Shown here: one piece after another, positions 7,982 to 15,081 of the stretch
Position numbering within the stretch: the stretch's first letter is position 1
Layout of the letters: each line of letters starts with the position of its first letter
Made by a program: the position numbers and the translations under genes
Notes under the pieces: model-generated
What the model was told of the DNA's origin: nothing
Databases searched by the model: none
Seen by the model: only the letters and a program-made list of their open reading frames with translations
Assembly (NCBI GenBank): GCA_035623075.1
Contig: DASPUC010000011.1
Span: forward strand, 1 to 38,374
Length of the DNA stretch: 38,374 nt
Source: Nitrospiraceae bacterium
Lineage (GTDB): Bacteria; Nitrospirota; Nitrospiria; Nitrospirales; Nitrospiraceae
Direction of reading: 5' to 3'

Positions 7982-8197
7982 ATGAAGCACCTGACGGCTA
8001 TGAAGGCTATACGCGCGAAGTGCCTAGACTGTACTTGCAATCAACCAAAGGAAATCCGTTTATGTCCGGTTACCACTTGTGCACTGTGGCCATACCGGAT
8101 GGGTAGGCGTCCCAAGAAGGAACTGCCCTGCGGAGCAGCAAGTGAAGGAGAAGTAACTAAGACTCAGGAGGAATCTCTGGTTCAGAGTCATCGGTGA
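7982..8197 (+). CDS. Small Cys-rich zinc-finger-like phage/element protein
   Basis: The 71-residue product carries the pattern KAIRAKCLDCTCNQPKEIRLC-x5-C-x2-WPYRMGRRP, seen in small phage and integrative-element proteins of unknown function. Its four to five cysteines probably bind zinc. An AGGAGG box lies 5 bases before the ATG. Its last 41 bases overlap, convergently, the 3' end of a minus-strand basic protein gene. A nucleic-acid-binding role is plausible but unproven. Confidence 0.7.
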   Translation: MKHLTAMKAIRAKCLDCTCNQPKEIRLCPVTTCALWPYRMGRRPKKELPCGAASEGEVTKTQEESLVQSHR

Positions 8198-8435
8198 GCT
8201 TTGGTGGTTCGCTTGGCAGTGGCTCAGTCCAGGGAACATGGCTGGTGGTGGGTGGAGAGGTTGGCGTCCCTGATCGCTTTGATGCGATGGATGTCTTCCA
8301 CTTACGCTTGGGCACGGCCTTTTTCGCCTTGCGTGGCTTCCGTGTGACTCTAGCCCGTTTTGCCCTTGCCGTAGTGCGCGCAGTCTTTCTAGGACGCTTA
8401 GAGAGCTTGGCTTTGGGTTTACGTCGCTTCGCCAT
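8157..8435 (-). CDS. Lys/Arg-rich histone-H1-like basic protein
   Basis: 92 residues if started at the ATG at 8435 (MAKRRKPKAKLSKRP); an alternative start at 8471 adds 12 residues. Neither has a clear ribosome binding site. The N-terminal two thirds are almost all Lys, Arg, Ala, Thr and Pro, as in bacterial histone-H1-like proteins, and the tail is Pro/Glu-rich and acidic. Such composition suggests DNA or RNA compaction. It is the only minus-strand gene of the element. Low complexity makes the call less certain than its length suggests. Confidence 0.5.
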   Translation of the reverse strand: MAKRRKPKAKLSKRPRKTARTTARAKRARVTRKPRKAKKAVPKRKWKTSIASKRSGTPTSPPTTSHVPWTEPLPSEPPKLTDDSEPEIPPES

Positions 8436-8541
8436 GTGTATTCGTTTAAGGAAGTTGGCTCCGGATGTCAAGCGCGGCTATACGCGGCGGATCAACGTAC
8501 TAAGTAAAATGAACTTATATAAATAGAAGGAGTAACAAGCA

Positions 8542-8733
8542 ATGCAGCGGCTAATGTCGGTTAAGGACGCAGCAGCTTTTACAGGTTTGTCGCCTCATAC
8601 CATCTACACGATGGTTAGTCAGAGGCGCATCCCTTACATCAAAGTGGGTCGGTTGGTGAAGTTTGACCAGGCCATGCTCGATGGGTGGCTTAAAAAGAAT
8701 ACCGTTATGCCTATGCCACCGATAGGCAATTGA
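8542..8733 (+). CDS. Excisionase-like helix-turn-helix protein
   Basis: A 63-residue MerR-like winged helix of the excisionase family: SVKDAAAFTGLSPHTIYTMVSQRRIPYIKVGRLVKFDQAMLDGWL. This layout (wHTH, IPYIKVGR, then the D-x-WL helix) is the standard element Xis/helix_turn_helix_17 domain. AGAAGGAG precedes the ATG. It lies two genes upstream of the integrase and probably controls the direction of recombination. The TTGACA of the next promoter begins inside its last codons. Confidence 0.8.
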   Translation: MQRLMSVKDAAAFTGLSPHTIYTMVSQRRIPYIKVGRLVKFDQAMLDGWLKKNTVMPMPPIGN

Positions 8734-8763
8734 CAGTGTGGTAGTGTATACACTATCATAGTG
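8730..8763 (+). promoter_or_regulatory. Promoter with overlapping TAGTG/CACTA palindromic operators for a possibly leaderless xre transcript
   Basis: A consensus TTGACA (8730-8735), an 18-base spacer and TATCAT (8754-8759) form a strong sigma-70 promoter. Two palindromes overlap it: TAGTGTATACACTA (8742-8755) and CACTATCATAGTG (8751-8763), so three alternating half-sites cover the spacer and the -10. The predicted start of transcription is at or within a few bases of the GTG start codon at 8766, implying a leaderless mRNA. Repression by the XRE protein encoded immediately downstream is the obvious inference. Confidence 0.7.
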
Positions 8764-8765
8764 TT

Positions 8766-8978
8766 GTGAAGCTGCGGCTTAGGGAGTGGCGAGAGCGACG
8801 GAGGTTGAGTCTAAGGCGACTAGGGGCACTATCAGGAGTACATTACGTAACCCTGGTAAACCTTGAAGCTGGCCGATTTGATCCGCAGCTCTCCACGCTC
8901 CTGAAGCTGTGCAAGGCGTTACACATCACTCTCAACCAACTTGTAGGGGTGGCCAGGCGGCCACAGAAAGGTAGGTAG
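8766..8978 (+). CDS. XRE-family helix-turn-helix repressor
   Basis: A 70-residue single-domain HTH_3 protein: LREWRERRRLSLRRLGALSGVHYVTLVNLEAGRFDPQLSTLLKLCKALHITLNQLVG. The GTG start has no ribosome binding site and lies at the expected transcription start, so translation may be leaderless. It is followed after 4 bases by the ATG that would begin the integrase, so the two are probably co-transcribed. Likely role: repress its own promoter and thereby integrase expression. Confidence 0.8.
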   Translation: MKLRLREWRERRRLSLRRLGALSGVHYVTLVNLEAGRFDPQLSTLLKLCKALHITLNQLVGVARRPQKGR

Positions 8979-8982
8979 TCCG

Positions 8983-9015
8983 ATGGGACTGACTAAACGG
9001 AAGGATAGTTACTAA
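8983..9015 (+). other. Displaced N-terminal codons of the integrase, ended by a stop
   Basis: ATG at 8983, four bases after the xre stop, opens MGLTKRKDSY and then hits TAA at 9013-9015. In the +1 frame the sequence continues as [15 protein letters not shown] into the integrase at 9047. MGLTKRKDSYYVEFP is the normal kind of beginning for such integrases, so one extra base within TACTAAC separates the start from the body. Confidence 0.65.
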
Positions 9016-9046
9016 CGTTGAGTTCCCGGTTCTGGATGACGGAAAG

Positions 9047-10191
9047 GTGCTTCGTCTGGCACCGCCGGGGACAGGGAGACTAAGGCGATGGAAGGTAGGT
9101 TCACGGAATCGAGGTTATGCAAGAGACCAGAAAGCGGTCATTAAGACAAAGCTTTTGGCTGGTCAAATGCTAAGTCCATCACTGGAACGCGCACAGGCTG
9201 TTACATTCTGGGAATGGGCTGAGACCTACCTGGGTCTGGAAGAGGTACGCAAGCTGGCAACGTATGAAGATCGCAAGCTGAAAGTCGGTCATCTGGTTGA
9301 GTTCTTCGGTGATCGTCCGTTAGCGTCGATCACATCTGAAGATGTGGCAATCTATCGCGCACAGCGCGTGCGATACCCGATGACCAGGTGTGGTGGCTGT
9401 CAGAAGCTCCTTGGGAAAGCAGTGTGTCCGGTTTGTGGGTGGAAGCGACAGGACAGGCCGTTATCTGTGTCAGTGCAAACTGTGAACCACGACCATACCG
9501 CGTTAACGCATATGTTCAACGTAGCAAAGAGTCCCCGATTTAAGCTTGTGGTGGACAATCCAGCCTCGCATGTTGAGAAACCGGACCCAAGAAATGAACG
9601 TAACAGGATCGTGAGTGCTGAAGAATGGGCACTTCTAAGAAAGACGGGCGCTCCTCATTTACTCCGCTTCCTGACTATTGCCTACATGGTTGGTCCGCGG
9701 AAGGGAGAGTTGCTCAAGCTGGAATGGTCAGATGTAGACATGCGGCGACGAGAGTTCACGCTACGCAAGACCAAGAATGGGGAAACGCGGGTGGTACCGA
9801 TGACGCCTGACGTTTATGAAACATTTGTTGAGTTACACAAGGAACGACGCCTAGACACTAATCGGGTGTTCCTGTATAACGGGAGGCCGTGGAAGAACCC
9901 ACGAACCGCATTTGCCGCGGCATGTCGAAGGGCGGGGATTACTGGTCTCCGGCTTCATGACCTTCGCCACACGGCAAGCACCAATCTGAGACGGGCAGGG
10001 GTGGATACCATGACCGCTATGAAGATCGTCGGCCACAAGTCGGAACAAATGCATCGGCGGTATAATACGATCCAGCCGGAAGACCTCCATGAGGCGGCTC
10101 AAAAGCTTCAGAAGTATACGGCTAACACTGTAATAACACTTGCGTCCTCGCCTGCCTCAGGGCAAGTTATAAGTGCTGGTAATTCCAAAGT

Positions 10192-10201
<10 letters not shown>
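9047..10201 (+). CDS. int: Tyrosine-family site-specific integrase, overlapping tRNA-Pro
   Basis: 384 residues from GTG 9047. The catalytic set is complete: Arg218 (GPRKGE), Lys243 (KTKNGETR), His304-x-x-Arg307 (HDLRHT), His330 (GHKS) and Tyr339 (RRYNTI). The core-binding domain carries an unusual four-Cys insert (Cys115, 118, 127, 130) that looks like a zinc ribbon. The natural start appears to be 8983, lost by a one-base frameshift, so either a shortened protein is made from GTG 9047 or the gene needs frameshifting. The stop codon TAG at 10199-10201 lies inside the tRNA-Pro gene, which marks tRNA-Pro as the attachment site. Coupled to xre. Confidence 0.85.
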
Positions 10202-10269
<68 letters not shown>

Positions 10270-10314
10270 CCAAATCAAGAAGTTAGATTATATAGGCGGT
10301 CGAGAACGTAGCCT

Positions 10315-10397
10315 GGGGTCACAGTTGGGGTCACATTTCGCCTCGCCAGTTCGGTTTAGGGAGCCCATCTAACAGTTCCAGGATCGCCGGGGTCACA
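10315..10397 (+). repeat. Three GGGGTCACA direct repeats downstream of tRNA-Pro
   Basis: GGGGTCACA occurs at 10315-10323, 10327-10335 and 10389-10397; the first two are 12 bases apart, about one helical turn. They start 46 bases after the tRNA. Tandem 9-mers at helical spacing near an att site are typical of recombinase arm-type sites, but an operator for the next gene is equally possible. Confidence 0.5.
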
Positions 10398-10476
10398 CCG
10401 GCGCGGGTGGGACTCGGCTGCCGATCTAATGGCGGCAGCCGGTGTCCGGCTCGGACGTGCTCAAACAAGGCAGGCC

Positions 10477-11268
10477 ATGACACAAAAGTTTCACGAACGG
10501 TTCAACATCCACATCCCGATTGAAGAGGAGAAAAAGAAATTTGTAAATCGAGTTCATAACCAAATCTTAGAGCAATTTTGGTGGGATCTGCACCCAGACG
10601 AGCGAAACATTTATGAGGGCAATCTGCTTATGATTCTTGGCATCAAGAACAGGCGTGATGGCACTCCGCTCCATCGCTACATCAGAGAAGAATTTTGGGC
10701 CAATGTTAAAGCTGTGGAAGCAATATCCATGATGCTCAAAGGCCATCGGAACGCTGGCTACCTTGAAGCCCTCATTATGCATATTCTCTCCTTATCGGAG
10801 GTTGATCTTGGCATCCGCTGGCATGAGGGACAATTCCGTCCCTCGGGATCAGGCATCCTAGATGAAAAACTCGTTAACGATGTACTTGGCTGTCTCCAAG
10901 GTGAAAAGTACGACGGTGTCAGAAGTAGCTTTAATAAGGGGCTAGAGCATCTTCTGCACTCGATTGGCAAACCTCAGTTGTTGTCCGATGTCATCACAGA
11001 CATGTATGAGGCACTAGAGGGGCTGGCGAAAGTTGTGACAGGTCGCGGTGAGAAAGACCTCTCCGGCAATGCTGAGTCGTTCATCAAAGCGGTCGAGGTC
11101 TCGGATCTCTATAAACCGATTCTCAAAGAATACGTGGTCTATGGAAACAAAATCCGCCACGCCGGAAAAGATGGGCAGCCGAAACCAGACCTGACGCGGA
11201 AGGAAGTCGAGTCATTTGTCTATCTGACTGGTGTCTTCATTCGTCTTGCCTTGATTACCAAGCCCTAA
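10477..11268 (+). CDS. AbiJ-like putative abortive-infection protein
   Basis: 263 residues from the ATG at 10477 (MTQKFHERFNI), chosen over 10429 because AAGGCAGG precedes it and the family-like sequence starts there. The N-terminus resembles the AbiJ N-terminal domain 4. The rest is helical, with EKLVNDVLGCL, a TDMYEALEGLAKVVTG core and a C-terminal KEYVVYGNKIRHAGKDGQPKP segment that could be a HEPN-type RNase motif. Proteins of this shape turn up in defence islands. A DUF559 nuclease fragment follows on the other strand, which fits such a patch. Function is inferred only. Confidence 0.55.
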   Translation: MTQKFHERFNIHIPIEEEKKKFVNRVHNQILEQFWWDLHPDERNIYEGNLLMILGIKNRRDGTPLHRYIREEFWANVKAVEAISMMLKGHRNAGYLEALIMHILSLSEVDLGIRWHEGQFRPSGSGILDEKLVNDVLGCLQGEKYDGVRSSFNKGLEHLLHSIGKPQLLSDVITDMYEALEGLAKVVTGRGEKDLSGNAESFIKAVEVSDLYKPILKEYVVYGNKIRHAGKDGQPKPDLTRKEVESFVYLTGVFIRLALITKP

Positions 11269-11398
11269 GCATAATTGGCCTCAACTGCCGCCGCGCTGTA
11301 TAGACTCGTGTGTAGAACGCCGCTACGGTACTGAGTTTCTCGTCGACCTGAGGTAGGAAATACAGGGGAAAGCATCGTACAGACTGAGTGCCGTCGCT

Positions 11399-11702
11399 CT
11401 ACGAGGTCGGCACTTGAACCATCGTTCTGCTTAGAAACTCTTCAACTTCCACCACACAGCCTCGTGCATTGCGAACAACCTCTGAGCCGGAGAAGCGGAG
11501 TATGGTCACGCCCTGCTTAATGATCGCCCGTTCTCTGACCTTGTCTTTGTGGACCTGCTCCTTCGTCTTCTCGTGGAACTCGTGGCCGTCCAGTTCAATG
11601 GCGATCTTGATCCGCTCTAGGGATGGATCGTCTGGAACAATGAGGAAGTCGACTTCGTGGGAGCCTTCAACTGTCTGGACCAGCTCGTGCCTCGGAGGGG
11701 TG
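11399..11702 (-). pseudogene. DUF559-type PD-(D/E)XK nuclease, C-terminal fragment
   Basis: The minus strand encodes an open frame with HEVDFLIV, IAIELDGHEFHEK, then Q-x3-D-x2-R and ILRFSGSEVVRN: the D...ExD core and C-terminal helix of DUF559 / very-short-patch-repair-like endonucleases. An in-frame TAG lies just upstream of 11702, and no ATG, GTG or TTG exists before the domain. The N-terminus is thus missing and the gene is a remnant. Confidence 0.7.
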
Positions 11703-11812
11703 TCAATTGGGGTCCTCTAGCCGCACCGAGTTACTCTGGCGTAAGATTCATCTGCGTTATGAAGATCGGACCGTCGCCGAACAGAGAATAATCAATCTGC
11801 ATCCACCGAGTT

Positions 11813-12817
11813 GTGATGATGCGATCAAGATACTCATGGGCGTTGATCCTATTTGCTTTTGTCTTGGTTCTAACGGGCACCAGCAAAGCGGCAAACGACA
11901 ATTTTCCCCAAAGTCCGAGTCAGATTAAGCCAGAACAAAAAAAGTCTACTAGCGGTAAGAAGCCGTCCCCAACCTATCTGCGCGGTACCGAAGATAAGCC
12001 TGTCTTTATGAAGGGCGAGATCACGACCAAGAGAAGCGAGGAAGATATAGCTACTGATATAAAAGAGCGCGAACACAAAACGGCGCTCGATACGGAACTC
12101 GTCGAATACACCAAGCTCTTGGCGTACTGCACGGCCGGATTGATTGTCACAGCTCTGGGTCAAATTGGTCTGTTTCTTTGGCAGTTGCGTTTAATGAGAC
12201 AAGCTACGACCGATGCCGGCAGTGCTGCTGAAGCGGCTAAAGCATCTGCTGAGGCTGCCATCAAACAAGCTGAATCGATTGTCGCCTCTGATAGAGCTTA
12301 CGTCAAAATGTCTCATAGCCCACCTGGGAGAGAGGTTTCTCCTGGGCCAAGTAGTAAGTATGGGGTGCAAATTGAGGTGAAGAACCTTGGACGCACTCCG
12401 GCAACTGTTACGGGAATGGTTCTCATTCCGCTGGTGCTTCCGAATACGACATCCCTGCCTACCATTCCTGACTATTCCTCCGCTCAAAACAAGAAATAGC
12501 ATATCTTTCTGTACAAAGGCGATCCATTTTTTCACTGGCAAGAGTTTCCCATAACGATTCGGGATGACGATGAGATTAGACGTGGAACAAAAGTTTGGTA
12601 CCTGTATGGGTATGTGGATTACATTGACACGTTTCACAAACGACACCGTTCTGGTTATGCGAGAGTCTATCATCCGGACGCTGATGATCGAGGCCGTTAT
12701 AGGGATGACGAGTCGTTTGCTGAGAGAAGCAACCTCTTTTTTGTCAGTCAGCCAGGTTATAACTACGACTGCCTGCGTCAGCCAGGTGAAGGCAATGATT
12801 GGGAGATAACGAACTAA
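11813..12817 (+). pseudogene. Membrane protein of unknown function interrupted by an in-frame TAG
   Basis: The frame from 11813-11819 (GTG/ATG/ATG cluster) encodes a signal peptide (LILFAFVLVLTGTSKA), a transmembrane helix near residues 105-125 (LLAYCTAGLIVTALGQIGLFLW), an Ala-rich helical stalk and RAYVKM followed by VEVKNLGRTPATV-type sequence. TAG at 12497-12499 stops it at 228 residues. The same frame continues without shift for 106 codons (YKGDPFFHWQEFPIT, then YLYGYVDYIDTFHKRH) to TAA at 12817. That second part is the usual C-terminal half of this common family, so one point mutation separates two halves of a protein of about 334 residues. Function unknown. Confidence 0.7.
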
Positions 12818-13009
12818 CGCTCTGTTGAACGAGCAAGGTGTTGAGCGCGCCAGTGATTCGCTTGTGCCTTATCCGTTCGGTTGATCGTCTTGGGTCAGAG
12901 CCATCCGCATTTTCTGGTCACGCTCTCCAATTGATTGGTTTTCAAATAATGAACTTAGACAATCAATAGTTCTTCATCCTACTGAGACTAACGAGGCGAG
13001 ATAGCCAGA

Positions 13010-13561
13010 ATGTCTGAAGACCTTACACGGCAATTTGAAAATCTATTACGCAAGATTCAACTACTAGAGCGCGTGGAAGAGTCACAATGGAATTGGCGAC
13101 CGAAGAGGGTAGCACTGGCTCAGCGGCTAACACCTATTGTCATGGTCGCTGGAATTTTGATCTATATCCTTCTCCAGGAAAACCTCACTCGAACAACTTT
13201 TATAATCACTGCCCTGGCGGTAGGGGTTTGCATCTGTGTCCTGCTATGGCAGTCATCTATTAAGCGTGACCTAATAAGGACTGCCACCTACAACGATCGT
13301 GATCAACTTGAACTATTTCGACTTGGTTTACAATTGGCCCGATCATGCGGCTATGAGGTAATCCTTAGCGATGATCCAGACAGCGCGAGACTAAAGACAT
13401 CACTGCGGATAGAAGGTGTGGAAAGGCCTTTCATGCAAATCTACATGGGTATATGGAGGCCTTACGATTCCTCCGATGGTTCTGACGTTGAGTCTCAACT
13501 AGGGGTTAGAGTTAATTTTGAGCGTGAGACATTGCAGGTTTTGGAACGGAGGTCACCATGA
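13010..13561 (+). CDS. Two-helix membrane protein, unknown function
   Basis: 183 residues. A cytoplasmic coiled-coil-like start (LTRQFENLLRKIQLLERVEE) is followed by two transmembrane helices (residues about 42-60 and 66-84) and a soluble C-terminal domain of about 95 residues (LELFRLGLQLARSCGYEVILSDDPDSARLK). Its stop overlaps the next start as ATGA, so the two genes are translationally coupled. No family is recognised. Confidence 0.6.
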   Translation: MSEDLTRQFENLLRKIQLLERVEESQWNWRPKRVALAQRLTPIVMVAGILIYILLQENLTRTTFIITALAVGVCICVLLWQSSIKRDLIRTATYNDRDQLELFRLGLQLARSCGYEVILSDDPDSARLKTSLRIEGVERPFMQIYMGIWRPYDSSDGSDVESQLGVRVNFERETLQVLERRSP

Positions 13562-13791
13562 AACCAAAACTTACAGAAGAGAGCCCATCGGAGAAGAAGC
13601 TTTCTGATACCACTGGGAAAAAGCTCTGGCAACTGGTACGCCGTTTGGTGTCGACTGACACAACCAGTATCGAACCTGGGTCTGTGACCTTTACGCTGTT
13701 GTACCTGCGTGGTTCGTTCCGGTCTATTCGGCAAGGTTTAGGCGACTTTGCTGTGGACAGAACTAGACGGGAACGCGAGCATTCGAGCTAA
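13558..13791 (+). CDS. Small hypothetical protein coupled to the preceding gene
   Basis: 77 residues starting at the ATG that overlaps the previous stop (ATGA). The sequence is Lys/Ser-rich at the start, then [23 protein letters not shown], with no recognised domain. It ends 31 bases before the convergent thiolase gene, and the last 30 residues ([10 protein letters not shown]) look unstructured. The gene may be cut short at the boundary of the accessory patch. Confidence 0.45.
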   Translation: MKPKLTEESPSEKKLSDTTGKKLWQLVRRLVSTDTTSIEPGSVTFTLLYLRGSFRSIRQGLGDFAVDRTRREREHSS

Positions 13792-13822
13792 GCGAGTTCT
13801 CGCCAGGTGTTTCCTGCGGGAA

Positions 13823-15010
13823 TTACGATCGTTCCACCACGAATGCGAGGGCTTCGCCCCCTCCAATACAAAGGCTGGCTACCCCTCGTTTGGCACCCCG
13901 GGCTTCCATCGCGTGGAGCAAAGTCGTAAGAATTCGGGCGCCGGTGGCGCCGATCGGATGGCCCAGCGCGACCGCTCCACCGTTGACGTTGACCCTCTTT
14001 GGGTCGAGCCCGAGTTCACGGTTGATGGCAAGGGAGACGGCTGAGAAGGCTTCGTTGATCTCAAAGAGATCGATGTCGGTGAGCGAGAGGCCAGTTTTCT
14101 TGAGCACAAGCTTGATGGCCTCAACCGGTGCAATCGTCAACCATTCAGGCGCAAGGGCTGCTCCGGCATAGCCGACGATGTGGGCCATCGGGGTTAGCCC
14201 AAGCTGGGCGGCTTCCTCTTCCGCCATTACCACCAACGCTGCTGCCCCGTCATTACAGGATGGAGAATTGCCCACGGTGAGGACACCGTCTTCCTGGAAC
14301 ACCGGCTTGAGATTGCGCATCTTGCCCAGATCGACTCGATTCGGTTCTTCATCATCCGTAATCGTTACGGGTGTACCCTTCCGTTGGGGTACGTCGACCG
14401 GCACGATCTCTCGCTTGAAGGCTCCGGAGGCAATGGCATGCTGAGCTCGACGATAGCTTTCCAAGGCGAAATCGTCGAGTTCACGTCTCGTGAGCCGGTA
14501 CCTTGCGGCACAGAGTTCACCGGCGTTCCCCATGTGGAAATTGTTGTACACGTCCCACAGCCCGTCTTTAAGGAGGCTGTCCACTATCTCCGCATGGCCA
14601 AGCCGATATCCCCGTCTGGCCTTCTCCAGCAAATAAGGCGCGCGGGTCATATTTTCCATGCCGCCTGCCACGATGATTCTTGCTTCCCCGAGCGCGATAG
14701 CCTGAGAGGCCATCATCACCGTCTTGATGCCGGACCCGCAGACCTTGTTCACCGTCGTGGCGCCGACGGAGTTGGGAATTCCGGCTCCGATCGATGCCTG
14801 CCTGGCCGGTGCTTGGCCGAGCCCGGCGCTGAGCACGCAACCCATCAGGACCTCATCCACCCGCTCAGGCGGTACCTGAATGCGTTTGAGGGCTTCGGCA
14901 ATGGCGATGCTGCCAAGTTTCGTCGCCGGTACGGAGCTGAATACGCCGTTGAAGCTGCCCATCGGGGTTCGCACCGCGCTGGCAATGACTGCCTGCTGGG
15001 ACTTGCTCAC
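13823..15010 (-). CDS. atoB: Acetyl-CoA C-acetyltransferase (thiolase)
   Basis: 395 residues, full length for a biosynthetic/degradative thiolase. The acyl-accepting Cys91 lies in [14 protein letters not shown], the base His in [16 protein letters not shown] and the second Cys in [11 protein letters not shown]. It condenses or cleaves acetoacetyl-CoA and acetyl-CoA in the cytoplasm. It is followed upstream, on the same strand, by the acyl-CoA dehydrogenase gene (71-base gap), so the two probably form an operon diverging from the fadI-like/fadJ/fadD side. Ends face the hypothetical gene at 13791. Confidence 0.92.
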   Translation of the reverse strand: MSKSQQAVIASAVRTPMGSFNGVFSSVPATKLGSIAIAEALKRIQVPPERVDEVLMGCVLSAGLGQAPARQASIGAGIPNSVGATTVNKVCGSGIKTVMMASQAIALGEARIIVAGGMENMTRAPYLLEKARRGYRLGHAEIVDSLLKDGLWDVYNNFHMGNAGELCAARYRLTRRELDDFALESYRRAQHAIASGAFKREIVPVDVPQRKGTPVTITDDEEPNRVDLGKMRNLKPVFQEDGVLTVGNSPSCNDGAAALVVMAEEEAAQLGLTPMAHIVGYAGAALAPEWLTIAPVEAIKLVLKKTGLSLTDIDLFEINEAFSAVSLAINRELGLDPKRVNVNGGAVALGHPIGATGARILTTLLHAMEARGAKRGVASLCIGGGEALAFVVERS

Positions 15011-15081
15011 TGTTGAATCTCCTCTTGTTTCGCTTGGCTTGGCGGAGCTGTATCAATAACTCGAGAGACGTACCATAAGAC

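Noticed and set aside
11469-11720. 83-residue plus-strand frame
   Set aside because: Antisense to the DUF559 fragment, which has recognisable motifs.
14384-15016. 210-residue plus-strand frame
   Set aside because: Antisense to the thiolase coding sequence, no family resemblance; a codon-bias shadow.
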